From Kordiimonas aestuarii (lineage in GTDB: Bacteria; Pseudomonadota; Alphaproteobacteria; Sphingomonadales; Kordiimonadaceae), in NCBI RefSeq assembly GCF_025574465.1, contig NZ_JAOBPP010000016.1, positions 62,001-126,000 of the forward strand: 64,000 nucleotides of DNA, in the 5' to 3' direction. Made by a program: the position numbers and the translations under genes. Positions 1 through 9,221 of the stretch are shown piece after piece (the stretch's first letter is position 1; each line of letters begins with the position of its first letter). A model generated the notes under the pieces. It worked only from the letters and a program-made list of their open reading frames with translations, made no database searches and was not told the DNA's origin.

Positions 1-681
1 TCCGACGAGAAAACGGTGAAAGGCGAGGCTGTTATTATCAACAGCGATGAAGTGAACCATTTCCATAAAGGCTATCGGCCGGAGGGCGAAAAGTGGACCA
101 TGCCACGGCTTGATCTGCAGCAAGCTGCTTTCACAAAAGCAAAACATGCCTTCGAGCGGGCTGGTCGCAAGATATATAACGCGTCCCGCGCGACCAAGCT
201 CGACGTTTTTGAGCGGGTGGATTTTGATGCGCTGATGCAAGAAAAAGCGGATAAGCGGCAAAATGAACATATGGTTGGTGACGTCTACGGTGACATCATG
301 TTGGCCTCCTATAGTTCCACATTTGAAGAAATACGCGTCCAGGGTTGGTGCACCCCCAGGCCAGAACGTATTGATGTCTTTCACGAAGGTACAGTTGTAT
401 GCTGCGGCGAACCGGTGCTGGAGAGTTATGAAAACGCATCGCTCGCAAGTGGCGCAGGTATCTATGTCTGGAGCGCGGCGGGTGAAGCCCCGATCAAGAC
501 TGGCGACAGCGTACGTGTCGTCATGCGCTTTGCTGATGGCAGTCGCTCGGTCGTGACCTGCCCGGTTGCCACACACACCGCAGACATTGATATGAAGCAC
601 GCTTTCAAGGAGCTTCTGTTGCGTAATCGCCAGTTGCAAAAACAGCTTGATGAGGTTTCATCCAGTGAGGCGAATACCTGA
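1..681 (+). CDS. Unrecognised protein, 5'-truncated by the window edge
   Basis: The frame is open to the first base of the window, so the true start lies outside; 226 codons are visible before a TGA at 679-681. A GTG at 16 is possible but has no clear ribosome site. I do not recognise the protein. The middle (RVQGWCTPRPERIDVFHEG) followed by short beta-like stretches resembles small accessory beta domains attached to glycosyltransferases and sulfotransferases, which is only an impression. The last 25 residues are charged and may form a short coiled coil (RNRQLQKQLDEVSS). There is no signal peptide or membrane segment in the visible part. It lies just upstream of a carbamoyltransferase on the same strand, so a role in surface glycan or metabolite modification is an inference from context. 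Confidence 0.65.
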   Translation, partial: SDEKTVKGEAVIINSDEVNHFHKGYRPEGEKWTMPRLDLQQAAFTKAKHAFERAGRKIYNASRATKLDVFERVDFDALMQEKADKRQNEHMVGDVYGDIMLASYSSTFEEIRVQGWCTPRPERIDVFHEGTVVCCGEPVLESYENASLASGAGIYVWSAAGEAPIKTGDSVRVVMRFADGSRSVVTCPVATHTADIDMKHAFKELLLRNRQLQKQLDEVSSSEANT

Positions 682-864
682 GGGGCGAGGTATAAACAGT
701 ATGAAATTATTGGTCGACGAGGACGGAATAAGGCGCATGTGCTCTTGGCGCGTGGCGACAAGATTGTTGGAATGCCCTGTTCCGAATACACAGCATCGGC
801 TATCCGGGAGACGTGCCCAGTGACAGGTCGATCAACTAAGGCACCGGCGGGTGAGGCGCAATGA
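682..864 (+). other. Coding-like frame with no ATG, running into the carbamoyltransferase start
   Basis: The reading frame of the preceding gene continues past its TGA for 60 sense codons and ends with a TGA at 862-864, overlapping the carbamoyltransferase ATG as ATGA. The translation is protein-like (contains KAHVLLARGDKIVGMPCSEY), codon choice resembles the neighbours, and the ATGA junction is typical of coupled genes. The only in-frame bacterial starts are GTG at 739 and later ones, giving 41 residues or fewer. Alternatives are that the TGA at 679 is a recent nonsense mutation or sequencing error and the upstream protein is about 60 residues longer, or that the frame is chance. A competing ATG at 701 opens a 40-codon ORF in another frame that looks less protein-like. 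Confidence 0.35.
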
Positions 865-2567
865 CCAGTTGGTATCTTGGTCTGTCGACATCGGGGCATG
901 ATCCCGCGCTCGCGCTGGTGAACGAGACCGGGCATGTGGTGTTCGCCGAAGCCAGTGAACGCTTCATGCAGGATAAACGGGCGTGGGGTATCGCGCCGGA
1001 CCATGTCTCGCATCTTGCCAGCGCGCTTGAACAGGTTGGATTCAGCGCTGCGCACGACCGTTTGCACGTTTCCTCCAGTTGGGCGGGTGTAAAAGCCGAT
1101 GTGCCGGTGCAGGTCTCCAATGCGCTTCTTGCCGGTGCAGACGGGCGCTGGATGCGCGGGCTTCAGCAAACGGCACAGACTTACGCCGGGTCCACGCTCC
1201 TGCGGCTGGGTATTAGCGAGGAAATGCCAGAGGTACGGCGTTTCGACCATCATCTGTGCCATGCAGCGGCGGCTTGTTATAGCGCGCCGTATCAGGATGC
1301 TACCTGCCTTGTTATTGATGGGGAAGGAGAGGTGGGTGCGGTCTCGCTTTTCTCCATGAAGGACCGTGTCCTTAAACGGGCATGGCGGTCATGGGGACCG
1401 GGTAGCCTGGGTACCCTTTACGCCTGGATTACCCGCCTGTGTGGCTTTGACTGGCGCCTTGGCGAAGAATGGAAGGTCATGGGGCTGGCTGCTTTTGGTA
1501 GCCCGGTGCCCGCGCTCGTGGAAACGTTGGTTTCGATGCTGGTAGTGGACCGCGGTCGGCTTCAGTTTGCCGGGGAGGAAACCCTCGATGTTGCCCGTCG
1601 TGCGGTAATGCCGTTTACCCGCCTCGCGGGCGAGCCGATCATGAAAGCGGCGGACCTTGCCGCTTCAGGGCAGGCAGCCTACGGCATTCTGGTTGACCGG
1701 ATATTAGAAGATGTTCTGCCCGACAGTGGCGGGAATCTGGTACTGTCTGGCGGTTGTGCGCTCAACTCTTCATATAATGGCACCATTGCGCGCCGCTTTT
1801 CCGTCGATAATGTGTTTGTGCCGTCGGCGCCCGCAGACGACGGTAATGCGCTTGGCGCGGCAATTTTGGGTTGGATGGCCGATCATTCGCATCAGGCGAT
1901 ACCACAAGGTAGTGGGGCGCCATTCCTTGGCAGTCGTCCGAACCGGCGTACGATTGAAAAAGTCGTGACGGAGGCTGGCTTGGGGCAGGTCACATCGGCT
2001 GGGGAAGGCGCTGCCGTTCTCGTGGCGGACAGGCTGGCGAAGGGGCATATTATAGGCGTAATGCGTGGTGGTGCTGAATTTGGCCCCCGGGCGCTTGGCC
2101 AGCGCTCCATTCTGGCGGACCCCAGACCCAAGGCCATGAAGGATCGGATAAATCGTGCGGTCAAGGGGCGGGAAGCCTATCGGCCCTTTGCGCCCGTTAT
2201 CCCGGCGGAGCAGGTGGCCGACTGGTTCGATGGCGCGCAGGCGTCACCTTATATGTCGTTCACCCTGCCGTGGCGTGCCGATGTACGCGAGCGCGTACCC
2301 GCCGTCGTGCATGAAGACGGCACCGGGCGACTGCAGACGGTGGAAAGTGGGTCGAACCCCTGGATGGCAAGCCTGCTGACGGAGTTTGAGCGGCAGACCG
2401 GTCTGCCGGTGGTTCTGAATACCAGCTTCAACATCATGGGCAAGCCGATTGTGCACACGGTGGAGGATGCGTTGGCGGTGTTGATGACAACGGGGCTGGA
2501 TGCTGTTCTGTTGGAAGACGTCCTTGTGGAAAAAAGGCCAGACAGTGAAAGTGCCCTACATACCTGA
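861..2567 (+). CDS. Carbamoyltransferase, NodU/CmcH family
   Basis: This 568-residue protein transfers carbamoyl from carbamoyl phosphate, through carbamoyl-adenylate, to a hydroxyl of a sugar or metabolite; the acceptor cannot be read from sequence. It has the two family domains. The N-terminal Kae1/HSP70-like part has the opening GLSTSGHDPALAL and the metal-binding HHLCHA motif at residues 130-135, plus GGCALN near 296. The C-terminal YrdC-like domain has EFGPRALGQRSILADPR and LNTSFNIMGKP near 520. Length is normal. The ATG overlaps an upstream TGA and is preceded by a GGGTGAGG ribosome site. NodU carbamoylates Nod factor and CmcH cephamycins; here a polysaccharide or glycolipid acceptor is a guess from the upstream gene. 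Confidence 0.9.
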   Translation: MTSWYLGLSTSGHDPALALVNETGHVVFAEASERFMQDKRAWGIAPDHVSHLASALEQVGFSAAHDRLHVSSSWAGVKADVPVQVSNALLAGADGRWMRGLQQTAQTYAGSTLLRLGISEEMPEVRRFDHHLCHAAAACYSAPYQDATCLVIDGEGEVGAVSLFSMKDRVLKRAWRSWGPGSLGTLYAWITRLCGFDWRLGEEWKVMGLAAFGSPVPALVETLVSMLVVDRGRLQFAGEETLDVARRAVMPFTRLAGEPIMKAADLAASGQAAYGILVDRILEDVLPDSGGNLVLSGGCALNSSYNGTIARRFSVDNVFVPSAPADDGNALGAAILGWMADHSHQAIPQGSGAPFLGSRPNRRTIEKVVTEAGLGQVTSAGEGAAVLVADRLAKGHIIGVMRGGAEFGPRALGQRSILADPRPKAMKDRINRAVKGREAYRPFAPVIPAEQVADWFDGAQASPYMSFTLPWRADVRERVPAVVHEDGTGRLQTVESGSNPWMASLLTEFERQTGLPVVLNTSFNIMGKPIVHTVEDALAVLMTTGLDAVLLEDVLVEKRPDSESALHT

Positions 2568-2788
2568 TGGGTGCGATCTCGGTGCGGCGGTCCGCCCCTC
2601 GTGCTAATTGCTTCTGGAATAGCCTGGCACCTGTTCTTCTATGACCAGCCTGCCTGCGCAAACAAACTGCCTTGAAAGCGTTCCTTTCGCGTGGTTTTCG
2701 GTATAGTGTGATCTTGTAACCGCCACATTTTGCCGTTAGTGCTGGCAGTCACGCTATGCTGACATTAAGAAATCCGGGGGTTAACTCG

Positions 2789-4579
2789 GTGCGCGCCAAC
2801 ATCGCCGCCATATTTGCTTCATTCATGCTCACTCTGCCAGCCGCTGCGCAGCCTTCGTGCGGGAAAAGCGGCTTTGCGGTGCATTTTTCGCTGGATGTCC
2901 CCGAAAAGGAAAAGTCGTTAAAGGAGCTTTTGCTGTCGGTCTCCCGCCTTGAGGAGAAGGACGGTGATTGCATGGCCTCACTTGCGCGGGTAGACGCCAG
3001 CCTTGACGGCGATATCGAAACCTTCCGCCGGGTCCTGAAATCCGAAGGATATTACAACGCTGCGCTCGACAGCCGGGTCGAAAATGTCGGCGATGATGTC
3101 ACACTTGTTGTATTTGTGCGGCCGGGCCCGCGTTACAGCATCGAGGGGGTGACCACCACATTTGTCGAGGACGGGACGGAGGTCAGCATTGATGATGCAG
3201 CGCCGTCGCTGATTGTGGGGCAGACGGCACGCTCGCAGGATATTGTTGCCGCAGAGCAGCAACTGCTGTTTTTTCTCGGTGATAAAGGCTATCCCTTTGC
3301 GATGGCCGACGACCGGCAAGTGATTGTCGACCACGCCACCCTTGGCATGACCGTGCATTATCACATTGACACCGGCCCCAAGCTCAAGTTCGGTAACGTT
3401 CAGTACGAAGGACTTGACCGCACCGAGGCCTCCTATCTTGACCGTATGATCCCATGGTCGGATGAGGAACTGGTGCAGCAGTCGGAGGTCAACGAGTTTC
3501 GCAAGCGGTTGATGTCGTCGGGCTTGTTTCGCTCCACCTCTGTTTCGGTCAGCGAACCTGACAACACCAGCGGTACCGACAAGGCGGACACGGCCCCCAT
3601 CAAGGTGACGCTGGAGGAAGCACCGCCCCGGCGCATCGAACTTGGGGCAGGCTATTCAACCGGTGAGGGTTTTGATGCCGAGGCGTCATGGTCTAATCGC
3701 AATGCCTGGGGGCGGGGCGAAAACCTTAAATTCTCTGCCAAGCTTGGTGAGAGCGAGCAATCCGTGAGCGGTGACCTGCGTAAACCGCATTTCCGCCGCT
3801 ATGGCCAAACCCTGATCCTGAATTCCCGGCTGGGCCGCGAGAGCACGCCTGCCTACAAGGCGCATCTGTTCGAGAGCTTTGCGGGCCTTGAACGACGCCT
3901 GAATGACGAATTTGTCGTCTCGCTTGGCTTGAGCGGCAAGGCAACGCAGGTGCGTGAAGATGGCCAGCATGATGAATATGTGCTGTTTGGTGTGCCAGCG
4001 GGCATTGGCTATGACACCACCAATTCACTCCTGGACCCTAAAAACGGCATCCGCTTGCATTTGCGGGCGCAGCCCAATGTATCGCTTATCAATGACAGCT
4101 TCCTGTTCCTCACCAATGAGTTGAAGGCGTCCGCCTACTGGACGCCGGACGCCTTGGGTCGTGTCACACTGGCGGCGCGCACCCGCGCGGGCGCCACCTT
4201 TGGTGCCGGTGAAAATCAGTTGCCATTGTCTGAGCGGTTCTTCGCTGGCGGCGGCGGCTCGGTGCGTGGTTTTTCCTATCAGGAGTTGGGCCCCAAGGAC
4301 ACTGACGGAGACCCGATTGGCGGTCGGTCGGTGGCAGAGCTGGCATTTGAGGCCCGTGTGCGCATCAGCCAAAGCATCAGCCTCGTTCCTTTCATTGACG
4401 GTGGTGCCGTCTACAATAGCACAACACCTGACTTTGGCGGCTTCCGCTGGGGTACGGGCATGGGCATTCGCTATCATACATCGGTGGCCCCTGTGCGGCT
4501 TGATGTGGCTTTCCCGCTCAACCGGCGCGAGGGGGAGGACGCCGTCGCCATTTACCTTAGCATCGGACAAGCGTTTTGA
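2789..4579 (+). CDS. tamA: TamA-like outer-membrane assembly protein (BamA/Omp85 family)
   Basis: Outer-membrane half of the translocation and assembly module, which spans the envelope with TamB. The GTG at 2789 is chosen because GGGGG lies about 8 bases upstream and the protein then starts with a clean signal peptide (MRANIAAIFASFMLTLPAAA); an ATG at 2756 would add 11 residues and has no ribosome site. After the signal come POTRA-type repeats over about 300 residues, then a C-terminal 16-strand-type barrel with the Omp85 lid motif VRGF (in GGGSVRGFSYQEL) and a terminal aromatic (GQAF). The 597-residue length matches TamA rather than BamA, which is near 800. It overlaps tamB by four bases, so the two are co-translated. 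Confidence 0.9.
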   Translation: MRANIAAIFASFMLTLPAAAQPSCGKSGFAVHFSLDVPEKEKSLKELLLSVSRLEEKDGDCMASLARVDASLDGDIETFRRVLKSEGYYNAALDSRVENVGDDVTLVVFVRPGPRYSIEGVTTTFVEDGTEVSIDDAAPSLIVGQTARSQDIVAAEQQLLFFLGDKGYPFAMADDRQVIVDHATLGMTVHYHIDTGPKLKFGNVQYEGLDRTEASYLDRMIPWSDEELVQQSEVNEFRKRLMSSGLFRSTSVSVSEPDNTSGTDKADTAPIKVTLEEAPPRRIELGAGYSTGEGFDAEASWSNRNAWGRGENLKFSAKLGESEQSVSGDLRKPHFRRYGQTLILNSRLGRESTPAYKAHLFESFAGLERRLNDEFVVSLGLSGKATQVREDGQHDEYVLFGVPAGIGYDTTNSLLDPKNGIRLHLRAQPNVSLINDSFLFLTNELKASAYWTPDALGRVTLAARTRAGATFGAGENQLPLSERFFAGGGGSVRGFSYQELGPKDTDGDPIGGRSVAELAFEARVRISQSISLVPFIDGGAVYNSTTPDFGGFRWGTGMGIRYHTSVAPVRLDVAFPLNRREGEDAVAIYLSIGQAF

Positions 4580-7500
4580 GTGCGACGCCAGACATACCGG
4601 ATAACCCCAATCGGGGCTGGGGCCGCATCATAAAGCGTGCAGCTATCGCGCTTGGCGTGTTGGTGCTGCTGGTTGTTGCCAGCGGGGGCACTTTATTCCT
4701 GTGGCTCGGGTCAGAAGCTGGCATGGCGTGGCTTGCAACGCGGCTTAGCAGCGACCTCGACGCTGAAGGCCTCGACATCGAAGTGGCCGGGATTGACGGT
4801 GAATTGTTTTCCCGTTTTTCCGTCCACGGTTTGACGGTGGCGGACAAAGAGGGCGTGTGGCTTGAGGCCCCTCAGGTAACCGTGGGCTGGCTGCCGGGCG
4901 AGTTGCTGTCGCGAGAGCTACATATCACGGCGCTTGGTGGTGACGTAGTAACAGTTAAACGCTTGCCGAAAGGCGCGGATCAGCAAGAACAGACAGATAG
5001 TGGCGGCCTGCCCGTTGCCATCCGGGTGGACAGCGCGTCCTTGCCCGCTGTTTATGACGGCGACCGCTACACGCTTGCGCTTTCAGACGCTGCATATGAC
5101 GGCACCAGCCTCCACGGCGACGCAAAACTTGTGAATGCGGACCAAACCGACCGCGTCGCCGCCACCTTTGAGTGGGCGGATGGCGCCGATACTTTCCGCG
5201 CAAAGGCAGACGTGCGGGCGCGCGCTGGCGGCTTGATCACAGGTCTTCTGGGGCTTGGTGGTGGAGACAGTCTCGCGGCCCAACTTGACGCAGAAGGCAC
5301 GGCAGGCGAGTGGAGCGGGAACCTGACGGCAAGCGTGCCGGGCAAGCTGGCGCTGGAAGGCGAAGGGCGTGGTAGTCTGGCACGCAGTCAGATTGTTCTC
5401 AGGCAGAGCCGGAATGCTTTTGTCCCCGCTGAGTTGCAGGCCCTTCTGGGCGGGGCGGCAAATGTTGAGCTGACCATAGAAGGCGAAGCCGTGGATGAAA
5501 TGCGTGTTGACCTGACCTTGCAGGCTGATGGGGTTGACCTGCGGCTTGCTGGTGGTGCGGCCCTTGAGGACGGACTGACACTAACAGACAGCCAGGTTGA
5601 TCTTGAACTGGCGCGGTTCTCGACCGACACGATACTGCTTGAAAAGGTGGTGTTGCGCGGTGTGCTGAACCTTGCTGGCGGTCAGGTAGATCTCAGCTAC
5701 AATGCGCAGGCGGAGAGGCTTGTTGCCGCGGATATGCCCTTTACGAGGATTGACGCCACAGGGACTGCGGCGTTCTCCGGCGGGCAGTTATCCGGTGATG
5801 TGGCGACATTGGCGCTCACCATGACGCCACCGGGGCTGAATGAAACCCGCATTTCGGCGACAGATGGCAGGTGGGCTTATGACATTGATGCGCGGGCGTG
5901 GCGGGCGGCGGCGCGCGCGGTGCAAGGGCAGGCGCTTACCGCACGTGCTGTGGTTGCGGAAGGGGATGAGACAGGCCTGAAATCGGCGGCGGGGCAGGCC
6001 GATATTCCTGTTGCTTTCCTTGATCGCTGGCATGACGGCCAGTTGACGGGCGGCAAATTGCGGCTGGATGTCACGTCTGCAGGGCGCGCGGACGGCGGCG
6101 CGCGGCTGAAGGGGACTGTCACGGGACAGAGTGTGACGTATGAAAGCACTGCCGTTGCGGAACTTCTGGGCCCGAAACCAAAGGTGGAAGCCGGTGTGCT
6201 GCTTGCCAGTGGTGGCGTGACCATTGAACGCGCGACCCTGGCGTCTTCCAACCTGAGTTTACAAACACAGGGTACGGTCAGCGGGGCGACGCTGGATCTG
6301 GCTTTCAAGGGCAAGGTGGGGGCACTTGAAAAACTTGTGGGCGACGGCGCGGTGCTGGCGGGGGAAACCGTTTTTTCCGGCACTGTTGCCGGTGACAGCG
6401 CTGCCCCGACTGTGACGTTCGAGACAGGACTTGCCCAGATCGACGCCTATGGGGTTTTGTTTGCCGACCCTGCCATCAGGCTCGCGCTATCGAAGGCGCC
6501 CGGCGGTACAGGCGGGCTTTCGGGCGACGTTACCTTTGAAGCCCGAAGCCCGGTGGGAGCCACAACAATTTCAAGCCCGGTCTTGATCGCGGATGGCACG
6601 GTGACGCTGGATGCGATCAGCATGGACGCACCGGGCGCGCAGGCAAATGGTGCGCTTTCATGGAGCAGTGAAGGTGGCCTGAGTGCGAACCTTGACGCCC
6701 GGCTTCAGGAACTGAAGGACGACAATCTGGATCTGGGCGGGCAGGGCACCATCTCCCTCGCCATTACAATGATTGGAGATGAGCTTGATGCCGACATAAC
6801 CCTTGATATGGCTGAGGTACGGTTCGCGCAGCCCGGGCGTTTTCCCTTCACGCTGGAGATGGCGAAAGGCACCGCCGGTTTCAAGAAACAGGCAAAAAAC
6901 ATCAGTTACGAGGCTGACCTTATTGCGAGCAATATAACCTATGGCGCGCAGAAAATTGACAGCCTGCGCCTGAAGGGAACGTCATCCGACAGTTCCCCCT
7001 TGACCGCAGAGCTGCAAGGCTATTACGGAAACCGCTTTGAGCTGGCAGCATCTGTACGGCCGAAAAAGGGCGGTGCCGATATCGGTTTCAATGCCGCCTA
7101 CGGTGGGACGACCGCCGCGACGCGAGACCCCATCATTGTTCGGTGGGGCGGCGAGGAGGACCTGTTGGTCGAGGTGCCGGTGATGGATATGGCGGGCGGC
7201 ACGCTTGACGCAACATTCTCGGCAACCGGCGAAAACCTGAACATGACTCTCAACGCCAATGGTTTGGCCCTGTCCGCCGTGAATGTGGTGCGTCCGGGGT
7301 CGATCGAGACCGGCCGCGTTGACATCGCGGCCCGCTTTGACCGGCAGGACGGCGGCGAAAGCGGAAACGTCACGATTGACTTCCAGAAGCTGACCTTGCC
7401 GCGCTGGCGCCTTGCGGCCGCACCGGATGAGTATGCCGGCAGCATGCAGGCGGTGATGAAAAAAGGCTCAATCAAATTTGACGGCACCATCACCGAGGCC

Positions 7501-8880
7501 GGTAAAGAGTTTGGCCGCCTGACAGGGGACCTGCCGTACGAACGGCTTGAGGGGCAGCAGGGCTATGCTATCCGTGAAGGCGCGCCGCTGGCGATGGAGC
7601 TTGTGTGGCAGGGTGACGTATCGCCGATCTGGTTGCTGGCGCGACGGCCGGAGCATCTCCTGACAGGCACTCTGGACGGTAAACTTACCTTGTCCGGCGA
7701 TCTGGCGGACCCGCTTTTCGAGGGGCAACTGGACCTCAAGGATGGTCATTATGAATATGAGCCGCTGGGCCTTGTGGCCGAAATTGATGTGCTGCGGGTT
7801 TCCGGCACGCAGGACCGTATCGACCTGACAGAGCTACGAGCCAATGACGGCGAAGAAGGCAAACTGTCCGGCGAGGGTGAATTTGAACTGTCTTCCAAGC
7901 TGGCTTTCCCCGGTCGTCTGACCGCGGAACTGACCGATTTCCGCGTCGCCCGCCTTGACGAGTTGAATGGTACTGCTTCCGCGTCCCTTGTGTATGAGCG
8001 CACGGAGGACGCCGCTACCTTGTCGGGCCAGATAAAAACCGGCCCGATGCGGGTGAAAATGCCCAAGGAATTACCGCGCAGCGTGGTGGAGATCGATGTG
8101 ATCGAGATCAACGGTGCGGAAGAGCTGGAAGCACTGAGCGTACAGACCGAACCGCAGCAGGACCGGCCGACTAATCTTTCGGTGTCCATTGAGGTGCCGG
8201 GGCGCTTTTTCTTTGAGGGACGGGGCCTCAAGAGCGAATGGCAGGGTAACCTGCTGCTTGGGGGCACCAGCGACGATCCCGAGCTTACCGGCAGCATGAG
8301 CGTGCGGGACGGGTCGTTCAGCTTTGGCAGCAAGAGCTTCGAGATCACCAATGGTCAGTTGACCTTCCGTGGCGGCAATACCATCGACCCAGACATTTCG
8401 GTCACTGCCGTGCATACGACCCCGAACCTTGAAGCGCAGTTGCAGATCAGCGGTCCGTCCTCGGCACCCGAATTCACGCTGTCGTCAACGCCTTCCTTGC
8501 CAGAAGATGAGATCATGTCACGGGTGCTGCTGGGTAAATCGGTTTCTGACCTGTCGGCCTTCCAGTTGGCGGAACTGGTGGTGGCGATGGATACCCTCAG
8601 GGGTGGCGGAAGCTTTGATGTTGTTGGTAAACTCCGGCGCGGGCTTGGCCTTGATACACTGTCATTCGGTCGCACGGAAGATGAGGATGAGTCCGCGACG
8701 ACGATCACCGGCGGTAAATATCTGCGAAAAAATATCTATCTCGAGGTTGAGACGTCCACGGCGAGCAGTGAAACGGCGACGCGCCTGAAAATTGATATTT
8801 CGAAGAACCTGTTGGTGGAAACCGAACTCGGCCCCCGGCAGGGAAGTAGTTTGCGGCTTAAGTGGTTCTGGGAATACTAA
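4576..8880 (+). CDS. tamB: TamB-like translocation and assembly module protein (DUF490)
   Basis: Inner-membrane anchored AsmA-like protein of 1434 residues that bridges the periplasm; TamB/YhdP proteins are thought to form hydrophobic grooves for phospholipid transport and to assist outer-membrane protein assembly. It starts at a TTG (4576) overlapping the tamA stop as TTGA. One transmembrane anchor lies near residues 15-40 (AAIALGVLVLLVVASGG). A long beta-rich stretch of degenerate repeats follows. The C-terminal DUF490 domain is recognisable in the last 350 residues, including GGKYLRKNIYLEVET and the aromatic end KWFWEY. Length and gene order match tamAB of Proteobacteria. Confidence 0.9.
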   Translation: MSATPDIPDNPNRGWGRIIKRAAIALGVLVLLVVASGGTLFLWLGSEAGMAWLATRLSSDLDAEGLDIEVAGIDGELFSRFSVHGLTVADKEGVWLEAPQVTVGWLPGELLSRELHITALGGDVVTVKRLPKGADQQEQTDSGGLPVAIRVDSASLPAVYDGDRYTLALSDAAYDGTSLHGDAKLVNADQTDRVAATFEWADGADTFRAKADVRARAGGLITGLLGLGGGDSLAAQLDAEGTAGEWSGNLTASVPGKLALEGEGRGSLARSQIVLRQSRNAFVPAELQALLGGAANVELTIEGEAVDEMRVDLTLQADGVDLRLAGGAALEDGLTLTDSQVDLELARFSTDTILLEKVVLRGVLNLAGGQVDLSYNAQAERLVAADMPFTRIDATGTAAFSGGQLSGDVATLALTMTPPGLNETRISATDGRWAYDIDARAWRAAARAVQGQALTARAVVAEGDETGLKSAAGQADIPVAFLDRWHDGQLTGGKLRLDVTSAGRADGGARLKGTVTGQSVTYESTAVAELLGPKPKVEAGVLLASGGVTIERATLASSNLSLQTQGTVSGATLDLAFKGKVGALEKLVGDGAVLAGETVFSGTVAGDSAAPTVTFETGLAQIDAYGVLFADPAIRLALSKAPGGTGGLSGDVTFEARSPVGATTISSPVLIADGTVTLDAISMDAPGAQANGALSWSSEGGLSANLDARLQELKDDNLDLGGQGTISLAITMIGDELDADITLDMAEVRFAQPGRFPFTLEMAKGTAGFKKQAKNISYEADLIASNITYGAQKIDSLRLKGTSSDSSPLTAELQGYYGNRFELAASVRPKKGGADIGFNAAYGGTTAATRDPIIVRWGGEEDLLVEVPVMDMAGGTLDATFSATGENLNMTLNANGLALSAVNVVRPGSIETGRVDIAARFDRQDGGESGNVTIDFQKLTLPRWRLAAAPDEYAGSMQAVMKKGSIKFDGTITEAGKEFGRLTGDLPYERLEGQQGYAIREGAPLAMELVWQGDVSPIWLLARRPEHLLTGTLDGKLTLSGDLADPLFEGQLDLKDGHYEYEPLGLVAEIDVLRVSGTQDRIDLTELRANDGEEGKLSGEGEFELSSKLAFPGRLTAELTDFRVARLDELNGTASASLVYERTEDAATLSGQIKTGPMRVKMPKELPRSVVEIDVIEINGAEELEALSVQTEPQQDRPTNLSVSIEVPGRFFFEGRGLKSEWQGNLLLGGTSDDPELTGSMSVRDGSFSFGSKSFEITNGQLTFRGGNTIDPDISVTAVHTTPNLEAQLQISGPSSAPEFTLSSTPSLPEDEIMSRVLLGKSVSDLSAFQLAELVVAMDTLRGGGSFDVVGKLRRGLGLDTLSFGRTEDEDESATTITGGKYLRKNIYLEVETSTASSETATRLKIDISKNLLVETELGPRQGSSLRLKWFWEY

Positions 8881-8957
8881 AGCCAGCGTCCTTTGGTGGG
8901 GGCTCCGCCCAATCTCAATATATCGGTGACTTTATGTGTTGGCGTCATTGTCTGAAT

Positions 8958-9131
8958 TCAGGCGAACCAGATCAACATCAGTAAGGTTAGCGAGAGTGCA
9001 GCGCCAGCAATGAAGGGCCGCGATGATACGGCCACAATTGCCAGGGAATTTGGCAAGGTCGTTCGCTCAGCCAAGGTGCTGTTGCTGTGTCCCTTCAACA
9101 GTAGGGCAATGAAAATCATATGACCGGCCAT
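8958..9131 (-). CDS. Possible 57-residue small membrane protein
   Basis: The 340 bases between tamB and the next gene hold no sizeable gene. On the minus strand an ATG at 9131 opens 57 codons ending at 8958. The product has one hydrophobic N-terminal stretch (GHMIFIALLL) and one C-terminal stretch (AGAALSLTLLMLIWF), as in small membrane proteins. There is no convincing ribosome site, and it lies beyond two hairpins that probably end the upstream minus-strand gene. The open frame continues upstream of the ATG for at least ten sense codons (LGGALRSSA), so it could be the remnant of something longer. No family recognised. Confidence 0.25.
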   Translation of the reverse strand: MAGHMIFIALLLKGHSNSTLAERTTLPNSLAIVAVSSRPFIAGAALSLTLLMLIWFA

Positions 9132-9148
9132 GGCGGATGAACGCAGTG

Positions 9149-9200
9149 CGCCCCCAAGGCGGGAGCCCTGGGGGCGAGGGCCTTACCGGGGCAGGTAAGG
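9149..9200 (-). terminator. Two hairpins downstream of the LuxR-hydrolase gene
   Basis: Two strong inverted repeats sit 20-70 bases past the stop of the minus-strand LuxR-hydrolase gene. CCTTACC (9181-9187) pairs with GGTAAGG (9194-9200) around a 6-base loop. CGCCCCCA (9149-9156) pairs with TGGGGGCG (9169-9176), with further GG/CC pairing inside. Neither is followed by a T-rich run on the minus strand, so intrinsic termination is plausible but not certain; they could act as 3'-end stabilisers. Confidence 0.45.
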
Positions 9201-9221
9201 CATACGGGATAAAATCATGGA

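Noticed and set aside
701..823. 40-codon ORF starting at ATG 701
   Set aside because: It competes with the more protein-like frame at 682-864, and its translation (many Arg and Cys, no clear pattern) looks like chance.
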